DNA of 25,273 nt from Actinomycetes bacterium (GCA_023403475.1 JAEYEL010000031.1:1-25273), one strand, 5' to 3'. Shown: positions 15,508 to 22,932, counted from the stretch's first letter. Program-made: numbers and translations. Notes: generated from the letters alone by a model not told the origin.

Positions 15508-15523
15508 GCTTCTTCGCACGTTC

Positions 15524-15630
15524 ACATACCGGGGAGCCTGCTTCGCATCACGTGCGCGGATAGGCTGAGAGGAAGCGCCGATACGCTTCGACCCGCTGAA
15601 CCTGACATGGGTAATGCCAACGAAGGGAGA
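15524..15630 (+). promoter_or_regulatory. TPP riboswitch (THI element) upstream of thiC
   Basis: All conserved blocks of the TPP aptamer are present in order: CGGGGAGCC (15530-15538), GGCTGAGAGG, GACCC, CTGAACCTGA, and GGGTAATGCCAACGAAGGGA ending at 15628. The variable P3 arm is short. The purine-rich end of the aptamer (AAGGGAGA, 15623-15630) is also the only Shine-Dalgarno sequence for the thiC ATG at 15635. There is no room for a separate terminator hairpin. The simplest reading is translational control, with TPP binding hiding the ribosome-binding site. Later genes would be controlled through the shared transcript. Confidence 0.95.
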
Positions 15631-15634
15631 TTCT

Positions 15635-17068
15635 ATGACGCATGTCGATGCGGCGCATGCCCAAGCGCCGTCTGAAAACCAGTTAAGCGGAAAAGATTCG
15701 GGCGAGCGGTTCGGTACCGTCCAAGCGCCAGAGAGCCAAGGGCAAGCCGGGCAAAACCTCGTCACGCAGATCGACTATGCGCGGGCCGGTATCGTGACGC
15801 CTCAGATGGAAACCGTGGCACGCAAGGAGAATCTTGATCCGGAGGATGTTCGGGCGGGTGTGGCCTGCGGAAGAATAGCGATCCCCGCAAACGTCCATCA
15901 CGCAAGCCTTGACCCCGAGGGCGTGGGAAGTTGCGTAAACGGCGTGCCGCTGCGCACGAAGGTGAACGTCAACTTGGGAATTTCGGGCGACATTGCCAAC
16001 GAGGACGAGGAATGGCGCAAGGTCGATGTGGCGCTTGCGCTGGGAGCCGAGTCCATTATGGACCTTTCGAACAGCGGAAAGACCCGCGCGTTCCGCACGC
16101 GCCTCATAGAGAAATCGCCCGCCATGATAGGCACCGTGCCGCTCTACGACGCCATAGGGTATCTGGAAAAACCCCTTATGGGCATAACGGCCGAAGATTT
16201 CTTAAGCGTCGTCGCCCGCCATGCGGAAGACGGCGTGGACTTCCTCACCATCCATGCGGGCATGAACCGCCGGGTCATCGAGTCGTTTCGCGAGACAGGG
16301 CGCCTTACCAACATCGTAAGCCGCGGCGGGTCGCTCATCTTCGCGTGGATGGAGGCCACCGGCAACGAGAACCCTTTCTTTGAGCACTACGACGATATGC
16401 TCGCCATTCTGCACGAGCACGACGTGACCATCAGCCTAGGTGACGCCATGCGCCCCGGCTCAACCTACGACGCCACCGATGCGGGGCAGGTGGCCGAGCT
16501 CATCGAGATAGGAAAGCTCGTGCAGCGCGCGTGGGATGCCGGCGTGCAGGTTATGGTGGAAGGGCCTGGGCACATGGCGCTTGATGAGATAGCCGCGAAC
16601 ATGAAGCTGGAAAAGCGCCTTGCCCATAACGCGCCCTTCTACGTGCTCGGGCCTCTCGTTACCGACATCGCGCCGGGCTACGATCACATCACGGCCGCCA
16701 TCGGCGGTGCGGTGGCGGCATCGAGCGGCGCCGATTTCCTCTGCTACGTCACGCCCGCCGAGCATCTGCGCCTGCCCGACGCGCACGACGTGCGCGAGGG
16801 CCTGGTGGCCACCAAGATTGCCGCGCACGCCGCCGACATCGCCAAAGGCGTGCCCGGCGCGCGCAACCGCGACAACCGTATGAGCGACGCCCGCCGTCGC
16901 CTCGACTGGGAAGGCATGTTCGCCCAAGCGCTCGACCCGGCGCGCGCCCGCGAATATTACGCAAGCGCCCCGCCTTCCACGGAAGGCACCTGCACCATGT
17001 GCGGCAAAATGTGCGCCATGCGCACCGTGAATCAGATCATGGAAGGGCTGACGATTACGCTGGACTGA
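15635..17068 (+). CDS. thiC: ThiC, HMP-P synthase (phosphomethylpyrimidine synthase)
   Basis: Radical-SAM enzyme that rearranges aminoimidazole ribotide into HMP phosphate, the pyrimidine half of thiamine. Visible features are TQIDYARAGIVTPQM, VRAGVACGRIAIPAN, VNLGISGD, ESIMDLSNSG, TIHAGMN, VSRGGS, SLGDAMRPGS, VMVEGPGHM, FYVLGPLVTDIAPGYDHI, FLCYVTPAEHL, and the C-terminal iron-sulfur motif CTMCGKMC (Cys453, 456 and 460). The CX2CX3C spacing differs from the CX2CX4C of E. coli ThiC and fits the shorter form I associate with anaerobes. It has 477 residues. The N-terminal 45 residues (His/Ala/Glu-rich) precede the conserved core. The ATG at 15635 was chosen because an earlier in-frame ATG at 15614 lies inside the riboswitch. 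Confidence 0.97.
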   Translation: MTHVDAAHAQAPSENQLSGKDSGERFGTVQAPESQGQAGQNLVTQIDYARAGIVTPQMETVARKENLDPEDVRAGVACGRIAIPANVHHASLDPEGVGSCVNGVPLRTKVNVNLGISGDIANEDEEWRKVDVALALGAESIMDLSNSGKTRAFRTRLIEKSPAMIGTVPLYDAIGYLEKPLMGITAEDFLSVVARHAEDGVDFLTIHAGMNRRVIESFRETGRLTNIVSRGGSLIFAWMEATGNENPFFEHYDDMLAILHEHDVTISLGDAMRPGSTYDATDAGQVAELIEIGKLVQRAWDAGVQVMVEGPGHMALDEIAANMKLEKRLAHNAPFYVLGPLVTDIAPGYDHITAAIGGAVAASSGADFLCYVTPAEHLRLPDAHDVREGLVATKIAAHAADIAKGVPGARNRDNRMSDARRRLDWEGMFAQALDPARAREYYASAPPSTEGTCTMCGKMCAMRTVNQIMEGLTITLD

Positions 17069-17132
17069 TGCCGGCACAACCGCCCGCCACCGCTGGTTGG
17101 ATTTCGTTTCGTATCGTTGGAAGGAATAGGAC

Positions 17133-17975
17133 ATGGAACCGTTTGCCTTAAAAAACGCGCTGGAAAACGTGCGCGCCACCGTGCCGCTCGTGCATTGCAT
17201 CACGAACTACGTGACGGTGAACGACTGCGCGAACGCGCTTCTGGCCGCAGGAGGAAGCCCCATCATGAGCGACGAGCCGCAAGATGTGGAAGACATCACC
17301 TCCATCTGCGGCGGACTTGCGCTCAACATCGGCACGCTGAATAAGCGCACCGTCGAGGCCATGCACATAGCCGGCGCCCGCGCCGCACAGTTAGGCCATG
17401 CCATCGTGCTCGACCCGGTGGGGGCGGGGGCGTCTGCCTTGCGCACGCAGACGGCGGGCAGGCTTCTCGATGAGCTTCCCGTGCGCGTCGTGCGCGGAAA
17501 CATGTCGGAAGTGCGCGCGCTTGCGGGCGCGGCGGCATCCACGCGCGGGGTCGATGCGAACCCTGATGACGCCGTGACCGAGGAAAACCTTGCAAAAACC
17601 GCGCTTTACGTGCAAAATCTTGCCGAGAAGTGGGGCGCCGTCGTGGCGGTGACCGGCGCCATCGACATCATTGCGAACGCGACGTGTACCTTCGCCGTGC
17701 GCAACGGCGTGTCCCTTATGGGCAAGATCACCGGCGCGGGCTGCATGCTCACCTGCCTTGTGGCGGCCTCTGTGACGGCGAACCCGGAAAGCCCGCTCGA
17801 TGCGACGGTGGCTGCGGTGGCGGGCATGGGCCTTGCCGGTCAGATTGCCGCTGCGCGCATGGACGGAGCCGACGGAACGGGCAGCTTCCGCACCTACCTC
17901 ATCGATGCTTTGTCGCGCATGGACGGCGAAACCCTTGAACAAGGTGCGCTGGTCGAAAAGCTGCCCGCCGCGTAG
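17133..17975 (+). CDS. thiM: ThiM, hydroxyethylthiazole kinase
   Basis: Phosphorylates the thiazole alcohol THZ for salvage into thiamine. Ribokinase-fold enzyme of 280 residues, normal length. Visible motifs are PLVHCITNYVTVNDCANALLA near residues 18-38, GGSPIMSD, ALNIGTL, VLDPVGAGAS, RGNMSEV, VVAVTGAID, and the catalytic-site GKITGAGCML (Cys204). The ATG at 17133 has AAGGAATAGG directly upstream, 64 nt after thiC. It has the same orientation as thiC, thiE and thiD, so it is probably in the riboswitch-controlled transcript. Confidence 0.97.
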   Translation: MEPFALKNALENVRATVPLVHCITNYVTVNDCANALLAAGGSPIMSDEPQDVEDITSICGGLALNIGTLNKRTVEAMHIAGARAAQLGHAIVLDPVGAGASALRTQTAGRLLDELPVRVVRGNMSEVRALAGAAASTRGVDANPDDAVTEENLAKTALYVQNLAEKWGAVVAVTGAIDIIANATCTFAVRNGVSLMGKITGAGCMLTCLVAASVTANPESPLDATVAAVAGMGLAGQIAAARMDGADGTGSFRTYLIDALSRMDGETLEQGALVEKLPAA

Positions 17976-18049
17976 GGCGAGCGTGCGGGAAACCTTCGTT
18001 GCCCCCAAGCAGCCCTCCGTTTCCCTCCTCTGCGAAAGGAAGGTTCCTC

Positions 18050-18697
18050 ATGTATTCTCGCGAACAACTGCGCCGCGCGATGCGCCTGTACGCGGTGACC
18101 GACCGCACGTGGCTTCACGGTCGCACGCTGCCCGCATGCGTGGCCTGTGCCATAGCCGGCGGCGCCTCTTTCGTGCAGCTGCGCGAGAAGAGCGCCTCTT
18201 CCGGCGAGAAGGCCGCGCTTGCCCGCGCCATTTCCCCGCTATGCCGGGCGGCGGGCGCACCGTTCGTTATCGACGACGACGTGGACGTGGCGCTTGCCGT
18301 GTCTGCCGACGGCGTGCATGTGGGGCAAAGCGACGTCGCCTGCGCCGAAGCGCGTGCCGCGCTCGGCCCGGGCAAAATAGTGGGCGTTTCCGCGCAAACC
18401 GTCGCTCAGGCGCTCGCGGCCCAGCAGGCGGGCGCCGACTATCTGGGGGTAGGCGCCGTGTTCGGAACGCCCACCAAGCCCGATGCCGAGCTTGTTTCCC
18501 TTGCGACGCTGGCCGATATCTGCGCGGCGGTGGATATCCCCGTCGTCGCCATAGGCGGCCTCAACGAGCGCACGCTCGATTCACTTGCGAAAACGGGGGT
18601 TGCCGGCGCCGCCGTTGTCTCGGCGCTTTTCTCCGCGCCGGATATCGAACAGGCCGCCCGCCGTTTGCGAGCGCAGATAGACGCCGTGCTAGAATAG
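18050..18697 (+). CDS. thiE: ThiE, thiamine-phosphate synthase
   Basis: Joins HMP pyrophosphate (from ThiD) with THZ phosphate (from ThiM) to give thiamine monophosphate. TIM-barrel protein of 215 residues. Visible motifs are LYAVTDR at the N-terminus, SFVQLREK, FVIDDDVDVAL (usually I-ND in relatives), GVHVGQSD, KIVGVSAQT, DYLGVGAVFGTPTK, and PVVAIGGL. GAVF replaces the more common GPIF in the phosphate-binding segment. The ATG at 18050 is preceded by AAGGAAGG at 18037-18044. It stands 74 nt after thiM. Confidence 0.95.
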   Translation: MYSREQLRRAMRLYAVTDRTWLHGRTLPACVACAIAGGASFVQLREKSASSGEKAALARAISPLCRAAGAPFVIDDDVDVALAVSADGVHVGQSDVACAEARAALGPGKIVGVSAQTVAQALAAQQAGADYLGVGAVFGTPTKPDAELVSLATLADICAAVDIPVVAIGGLNERTLDSLAKTGVAGAAVVSALFSAPDIEQAARRLRAQIDAVLE

Positions 18698-18735
18698 ACG
18701 CGAAGCGCGCTGCGGCGGCTGTTTGCACTTGCAAC

Positions 18736-18747
18736 CCGCAATTGCGG
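18736..18747. repeat. 12-nt perfect palindrome upstream of the isochorismatase-fold gene
   Basis: CCGCAATTGCGG at 18736-18747 is a perfect palindrome in the 109-nt gap after thiE, about 60 nt before the next ATG. It could be an operator for a dimeric regulator. A single short palindrome in GC-rich sequence is weak evidence. Confidence 0.5.
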
Positions 18748-18806
18748 TTCGGAGCCGATCGCAGCCTGTTTTTGAGAATACCCGCCCGGTACCGAAAGGA
18801 CTTTTC

Positions 18807-19406
18807 ATGTTGGGAGACGAGAAACGCGGTGTGACCGTAGACCTTCACGCTATCGACCTTAACGCGTGCGCGCTCGTCGTCATCGACGAGCTGGGAGACC
18901 CGACGGGCACGCCGCTTGAGCAGGCGCTTCTGCCCGCTATTAAGAACACGGCGCGCCTCGCCCGCGCTGCCCGCAAGCGCGGCGTTCCCGTCATCTTCGC
19001 CAACGACGCGCACATTCCCGGTCTCGATCGCGAGCTTGCGCTGTGGGGCGAGCACGGCATCGCCGGCACGCCCGAAGCGCAGACATGCCCGCTGCTCGAG
19101 CCGCAGGAAGGCGATTTCACGGTGGAAAAGCGGCGCTACAGCGCGTTTTTCCAGACGGGTCTGCGCCTTTTGCTTGACGAGCTGGGTGTGCGCACGCTCA
19201 TCTGTGTTGGCATGGACACCAACATCTGCGTGCGTCACACCGCAGCCGACGCCTACTTCAACAACTACGACGTGGTGGTCGTCTCCGATGCGACGGCTAC
19301 GTTCCTCGTGGGCGATCAGAAGGAAGGCCTCGAATATATGAAGACCTGCTATGCGGCTGCCGTTGTCTCGACCGACGAGGTTTTGCTGCTGCTGGAAGGA
19401 AAGTAG
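18807..19406 (+). CDS. Isochorismatase-fold cysteine hydrolase (nicotinamidase-like)
   Basis: 199-residue member of the isochorismatase/nicotinamidase superfamily, which hydrolyses amide or ester bonds with an Asp-Lys-Cys triad. Likely triad: Asp27 in ALVVIDELG, Lys108 in TVEKRRYSAF, and Cys141 in VGMDTNICVRHTA, with spacings near those of nicotinamidases. The usual VIDMQ-F start is VIDELGDP here, so the substrate may not be nicotinamide. The ATG at 18807 has AAAGGA 6 nt upstream. It lies between thiE and thiD in the same direction, with gaps of 109 and 68 nt. That context hints at a role in thiamine or vitamin salvage, but nothing in the sequence names the substrate. Confidence 0.85.
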   Translation: MLGDEKRGVTVDLHAIDLNACALVVIDELGDPTGTPLEQALLPAIKNTARLARAARKRGVPVIFANDAHIPGLDRELALWGEHGIAGTPEAQTCPLLEPQEGDFTVEKRRYSAFFQTGLRLLLDELGVRTLICVGMDTNICVRHTAADAYFNNYDVVVVSDATATFLVGDQKEGLEYMKTCYAAAVVSTDEVLLLLEGK

Positions 19407-19474
19407 CGTCATTGCGGCGGGTGCGGCACGGTGCGCAGGGCGTGCTTGCGGTGCGCCGCGAAGAAAGAAGGAGC

Positions 19475-20260
19475 ATGGAAGCGGTACTGAGCATCGCCGG
19501 ATCAGATTCGAGCGGCGGCGCCGGCATTCAGGCCGACATCAAGACCATCATGGCGCACGGCTTGTTCGCCGAAACCGCCGTAACGGCCTTGACGGCGCAG
19601 AACACCACCGGCGTCTACGGTGTGGCAGACGTCGACCCTGAGTTCGTCGAGCGCCAGATAGACGTGGTGTTTAGCGACATTCGCCCGGCGGCGGTGAAAG
19701 TAGGCATGGTGTCGTCGCCTGAGATAGTGCATGCCATCGCGCGTGCGCTTTCGCGCAACGGCGCGCAAAACGTCGTGGTCGATCCGGTCATGGTGGCCAC
19801 GAGCGGGGCCGCCCTCATCGTAGGCGATGCCGCACAGGCGCTCGTGCGCGAGTTGTTTCCGCTGGCAGACGTCGTAACGCCCAATCTTTCGGAAGCGGAG
19901 GCCCTTTGCGGCTTTCCCGTCGCGAGCGAGGCCGAAGCCGAGCGCGCCGCGTGCGCTATTGCCGAGGCAGGTGCTGCCGGCGCCGTCCTGGTGAAGGGAG
20001 GGCATTTCGGGGAACGCGCGGACGACCTTCTACGTCTTGCGGACGGGCGTCTCGTGTGGCTTACCGGCAAACGCATCGCGACTGCGAACACCCATGGCAC
20101 GGGCTGCACGCTTTCTTCTGCTATAGCTTGCGGCTTGGCGAAAGGCCTTCCCGTCGAAGAGGCGGTGTGTCAGGCGAAATCCTACGTGGCCGGTGCCTTG
20201 GCCGCAGGTCTTGACCTCGGACGCGGCTCAGGTCCTCTCAACCATGCCTTCGCTCTCTAA
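19475..20260 (+). CDS. thiD: ThiD, HMP/HMP-P kinase
   Basis: Phosphorylates HMP and HMP phosphate to give HMP pyrophosphate for ThiE. Ribokinase-fold enzyme of 261 residues. Visible motifs are SIAGSDSSGGAGIQADIKT near residues 6-24, TALTAQNTTGV, VKVGMVSS, VVDPVMVATSGA, TPNLSEAEAL, VLVKGGH, and the C-terminal anion-hole segment NTHGTGCTLSSAIA (Cys211). The ATG at 19475 has AAGGAG at 19468-19473; the longer in-frame extension has no conserved sequence. It is the last gene of the thi block and is followed by a terminator hairpin that belongs to the opposite strand. Confidence 0.96.
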   Translation: MEAVLSIAGSDSSGGAGIQADIKTIMAHGLFAETAVTALTAQNTTGVYGVADVDPEFVERQIDVVFSDIRPAAVKVGMVSSPEIVHAIARALSRNGAQNVVVDPVMVATSGAALIVGDAAQALVRELFPLADVVTPNLSEAEALCGFPVASEAEAERAACAIAEAGAAGAVLVKGGHFGERADDLLRLADGRLVWLTGKRIATANTHGTGCTLSSAIACGLAKGLPVEEAVCQAKSYVAGALAAGLDLGRGSGPLNHAFAL

Positions 20261-20264
20261 AAAT

Positions 20265-20292
20265 CAGGCCACCGGAAACGCCCGATGGCCTG
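20265..20292 (-). terminator. Rho-independent terminator of the original tRNA-Glu gene
   Basis: Positions 20265-20292 form an 11-bp stem (one G-U) around a 6-nt loop. Read on the - strand the stem is followed by ATTTTTA. It lies 10 nt beyond the CCA end of the tRNA-Glu remnant at 20303. Read on the + strand the stem has no T-tract, so it is unlikely to be the main terminator of thiD. Confidence 0.8.
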
Positions 20293-20302
20293 CGAAAACT
20301 CA

Positions 20303-20347
20303 TGGTAGCTCCGACCGGATTCGAACCGGCGACCTCCGCCTTGAGAG
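20303..20347 (-). other. 3' half of tRNA-Glu(CUC): attachment site of an integrated element
   Basis: Read on the - strand this is anticodon loop CTCTCAA, stem GGCGG, variable AGGTC, T-arm GCCGG-TTCGAAT-CCGGT, acceptor strand CGGAGCT, then ACCA. Bases 34-36 read CTC, giving a tRNA-Glu for GAG codons. The 5' half is absent: the 5' anticodon strand should be CCGCC, but the sequence beyond 20347 (to the right) does not fit a D-arm or acceptor. This is what tyrosine recombinases leave when they integrate within a tRNA gene. The element-supplied intact tRNA-Glu should then be at the far end of the element, outside the window. Confidence 0.85.
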
Positions 20348-20553
20348 CCGCACCAGCTGCGATTACTTTGAAAAAACACATCCGACGATGATGCGAGAAT
20401 CATCAATCCTCGTACTTCTTTAGACCTCATAGCAGCAGTTTATAGATGTACTTTTGCAAAGTAAAGAGATACCATGCCCCGCATCAAAAAAAAGAGACTT
20501 TGTGCCCTGCGGCGTGCCAACTTCGACGTCCGGGCAGAGGAAGGGAGGGGCAT

Positions 20554-21462
20554 ATGGCGTATGTCCTTGGGTCGTGCCGAAAGTGCGGTGACGGCGGATG
20601 GAGGCTTTACATTCGAGACGACGCAGGTTCAGCGCCAATGCGTAAGAGGGTGGCTGCGCGGGACGCCGCCGAGGCCGAGCGGATGGCCGCCGAGGCCGTG
20701 GCGAGGCTCAACGGGTGCGAGACCGTGGGGGAGTCCCTGTGGGCCTACGTCGCCCGCTCGGCCGCGAAGGTCACGCCCTACACGCTGAGGGGGTACAGGG
20801 AGCTCGCGAGCAGCCTGTCATGCTTCGACGACGCCTTGATCGACCTGCTGGATGCCGCACAGGTTCAGGCGTACTTCGACGGCCTTATCGCGGACGGCCT
20901 GTCGCGCAGCATGGTGGCGAAGAGGCGCAACCTCGCGGCGGCGGCCGTGCGCGACAGCGTCGCGGGCGGAAGGGCGACGAGAAACCCGTTCGCGGACGTC
21001 AGCATCCCGAGACGCCCGCCGTCGAGGCGCAAGTGCTTGGACGAGGTTGAGAGGGCGCGCCTCGAGTACCTTCTGTCTGCCGCCAGCGGAAAGGCTGCGG
21101 TGGGCGCCGGCCTCGCGTTCGGGTGCGGGCTCGGCCCCGGCGAGGTCTGCGCGCTGAGGGCCGACGACGTGGCCACTCCCCGCCTCGTCACTGTGCATGG
21201 GCGCGTCACGAGGTCCGTGCGCGGCGTGCGCACGCTTGTCGCCTACGACGAGCCCAAAAGGTCGGAGGTGCCATTCTGGCTGCAAGGACCGCTCGCCGAG
21301 CTGGTCGCCTCGCGCGAGGCGTACGTGGTCGGCAGTGGCGGCAAGCCCGCCGACGTCGAGGTTCTTACAAGGAGCGTGAACGGGCTTTTGGCGTCGTTCG
21401 GGTTCGACTGCCAGTTCTCCGACCTGGGTAGGGATGCGAGATCGAGAAAGGGCGGGGCATGA
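20554..21462 (+). CDS. Catalytically degenerate tyrosine-recombinase-like protein
   Basis: 302-residue protein with the domain order of a phage-type integrase. Residues about 5-52 resemble the AP2-like arm-binding domain (GGWRLYIRDD, then an Ala/Glu helix). A core-binding helical domain follows at about 55-150, then the start of a catalytic domain. Aligned with the next gene, GLRRGEVCGL becomes GLGPGEVCAL (Arg to Gly194), and FHWLRHTF becomes FSDLGRDA (His to Ser289, Arg to Gly292). The protein ends there, so the second His and the Tyr nucleophile are missing. It cannot be a self-sufficient recombinase if this alignment is right. The ATG at 20554 has GGGAGG about 6 nt upstream. Its stop overlaps the next start (ATGA), so both are made together. 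A DNA-binding accessory or regulatory role is inference. Confidence 0.8.
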   Translation: MAYVLGSCRKCGDGGWRLYIRDDAGSAPMRKRVAARDAAEAERMAAEAVARLNGCETVGESLWAYVARSAAKVTPYTLRGYRELASSLSCFDDALIDLLDAAQVQAYFDGLIADGLSRSMVAKRRNLAAAAVRDSVAGGRATRNPFADVSIPRRPPSRRKCLDEVERARLEYLLSAASGKAAVGAGLAFGCGLGPGEVCALRADDVATPRLVTVHGRVTRSVRGVRTLVAYDEPKRSEVPFWLQGPLAELVASREAYVVGSGGKPADVEVLTRSVNGLLASFGFDCQFSDLGRDARSRKGGA

Positions 21463-22742
21463 GGCCGCGCGTGGTGCAGGATTCGCTGTCCCAGCGTGGC
21501 GGCTCGTGGCGGCTCAGTTACCATCTCGCCTTCGAGGACGGGACGAGGGGCCCGCGCAGGTTCGTGACCCTGCGCGGGTGCAAGGGCGCACGCGAGGCAA
21601 GGCGAAGGGCGGCGGCTGCCCTGGACGAGATCCGCGAGCGCGAGGCTGACGAATTCGCCCAGACCCGGCATTCCACCGACGTGCCGACTCTGTTGGAGGC
21701 CTACAAGGGACACGTGGACGGCCTCATGCGCACGGGGGCCATAGAGCCACGCACCTACGCCGGGTACCTCCAGCGCGCGAAGAGGCTCGGCTGGATCGGC
21801 GACATCAGGGTGTGCGACATTGAGGCCGAGGACGTCAGGCGCTACGTCGAGGAGCTGAACGAGGACGGGTACTGCACGAACTCCGTCAACGACCAGGTGG
21901 CCGTCATAAGGCAGACGCTCTCGCGATGCGAGCGGGCGGGTATGGTCAGGAGAAACGTATGCCTCGAGGTCAAGGTCGCGAGAAGGCAGGAGACCAAGCC
22001 AAGGTCCCTACAAAGGTCGGAGAAGGCAAGGCTGCTGACCCTGCTTCACGCTTTGGAGGGCTATCTGCCGCTCGCGATAAGGCTGTCGCTCTCCCTCGGG
22101 CTCAGGCGCGGCGAGGTATGCGGCCTCAGATGGGACGCGGTGGACTTCGCTGGTGGCACCGTCACCGTTTGCAGGGCGATAAGCAGCGACGAGAAGGGCC
22201 GCCTCTACGCGAAGCAGCCAAAGACGCAAAGGTCGACCCGAAGGCTTCCGATGGAACCCGGAATAAGGGACGCCTTGTGGCAGAGGCGCCAGGAGCAGGC
22301 GGCGAGATGCGAGTCTTTGGGTGTCGCGTTCACGGATCGCCTCTACGTGCTCGGCGACGTCGACGGCAGCTTCCTGTCCCCGGAGGAGCTCGGAAGGCGG
22401 TTCACGCAGTTCGCCAAGTCGATGAGCATCGCCGGCGGCGAGTGCAGGTTCCATTGGCTTAGGCACACGTTCGCAACCAGCCTCATCTCGCAGGGGGTTG
22501 ACGTGCGGACCGTGGCCGCCTGGCTCGGCCATGCCGACCCTGGTTTCACCCTCCGCGTCTACGTCGACCTGGACGAGAGGTCGATGCTTGAATCGGTGGA
22601 TGCGGTTGCGAGGTCCCTTGAGGTGCCTGAAGGCGCAGGGGACATGCTCGGCGTCGAGAAGATGAGGAGAAAGAGGGGCGAGACGAGAACCGCCAAGGTG
22701 ATCAGCTGGGACCAGGCGCGCAGGCGCGCGACCGTAAGCTAG
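21459..22742 (+). CDS. int: Tyrosine recombinase (integrase) of the element
   Basis: 427-residue phage/ICE-type integrase that would catalyse insertion and excision at tRNA-Glu. An AP2-like arm-binding domain is at residues about 14-60 (GGSWRLSYHLAFEDG). A core-binding domain follows at about 75-165 and the catalytic domain at about 185-385. Catalytic residues are visible: Arg216 in LGLRRGEV, a Lys at about 255 in KQPKTQRS, His332 and Arg335 in FHWLRHTF, His358 in WLGHAD, and the nucleophile Tyr368 in LRVYVDLDE. About 50 extra basic residues follow. The ATG overlaps the stop of the upstream degenerate homologue by four bases, indicating translational coupling. It is the first complete gene on the element beside the att site, the usual place for an integrase. 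Confidence 0.95.
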   Translation: MRPRVVQDSLSQRGGSWRLSYHLAFEDGTRGPRRFVTLRGCKGAREARRRAAAALDEIREREADEFAQTRHSTDVPTLLEAYKGHVDGLMRTGAIEPRTYAGYLQRAKRLGWIGDIRVCDIEAEDVRRYVEELNEDGYCTNSVNDQVAVIRQTLSRCERAGMVRRNVCLEVKVARRQETKPRSLQRSEKARLLTLLHALEGYLPLAIRLSLSLGLRRGEVCGLRWDAVDFAGGTVTVCRAISSDEKGRLYAKQPKTQRSTRRLPMEPGIRDALWQRRQEQAARCESLGVAFTDRLYVLGDVDGSFLSPEELGRRFTQFAKSMSIAGGECRFHWLRHTFATSLISQGVDVRTVAAWLGHADPGFTLRVYVDLDERSMLESVDAVARSLEVPEGAGDMLGVEKMRRKRGETRTAKVISWDQARRRATVS

Positions 22743-22800
22743 GGACGCACCATCGCAAGCGCACGAATGTGGATCCATGCGTTTGCTCACTCTCGCCTCT

Positions 22801-22932
22801 TTGCATTTTCTAATTCGCACATGTTCGCATATGCGTATCTGCGCGTATTCGCATCTACGTGTTTGCGAATATCCGCATTCGCGAAAAATCGCACAGATGT
22901 TTCTTGCTTTATGCGTTTATGCGTGCGCATAA
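22801..22932 (+). promoter_or_regulatory. Palindrome-rich intergenic region upstream of the 60-residue gene
   Basis: This AT-richer stretch is crowded with variants of TTCGCAT/ATGCGAA: CGCATATGCG (22826-22835, palindrome), TATTCGCATC (22847-22855), TTGCGAATATCCGCAT (22863-22878), and ATTCGCGAA. It ends with two tandem TTTATGCG octamers (22908-22923) and the palindrome TTATGC-N4-GCATAA (22917-22932). The same style of cluster, with the same final palindrome, recurs at 24011-24082. Regulator operators or iteron-like sites are both possible. The rest of the gap 22743-22990 shows no gene. Confidence 0.65.

Noticed and set aside
15614..15634. In-frame ATG upstream of the chosen thiC start
   Set aside because: It is part of the conserved TPP aptamer and has no Shine-Dalgarno sequence; the ATG at 15635 does.
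20303..20380. Complete tRNA gene
   Set aside because: The 3' half is clear, but the sequence beyond 20347 cannot form the 5' anticodon strand, D-arm or acceptor strand.
20474..20788. 104-codon open frame overlapping the first recombinase gene
   Set aside because: It is out of frame with the recombinase, becomes Pro/Arg-rich shadow sequence, and lacks a good ribosome-binding site.
20554..21462. Frameshift as the cause of the missing catalytic end in the first recombinase
   Set aside because: Substitutions at the Arg, His and Arg positions lie inside an intact frame, and the next gene begins directly with its own arm-binding domain, so no displaced C-terminus is left.
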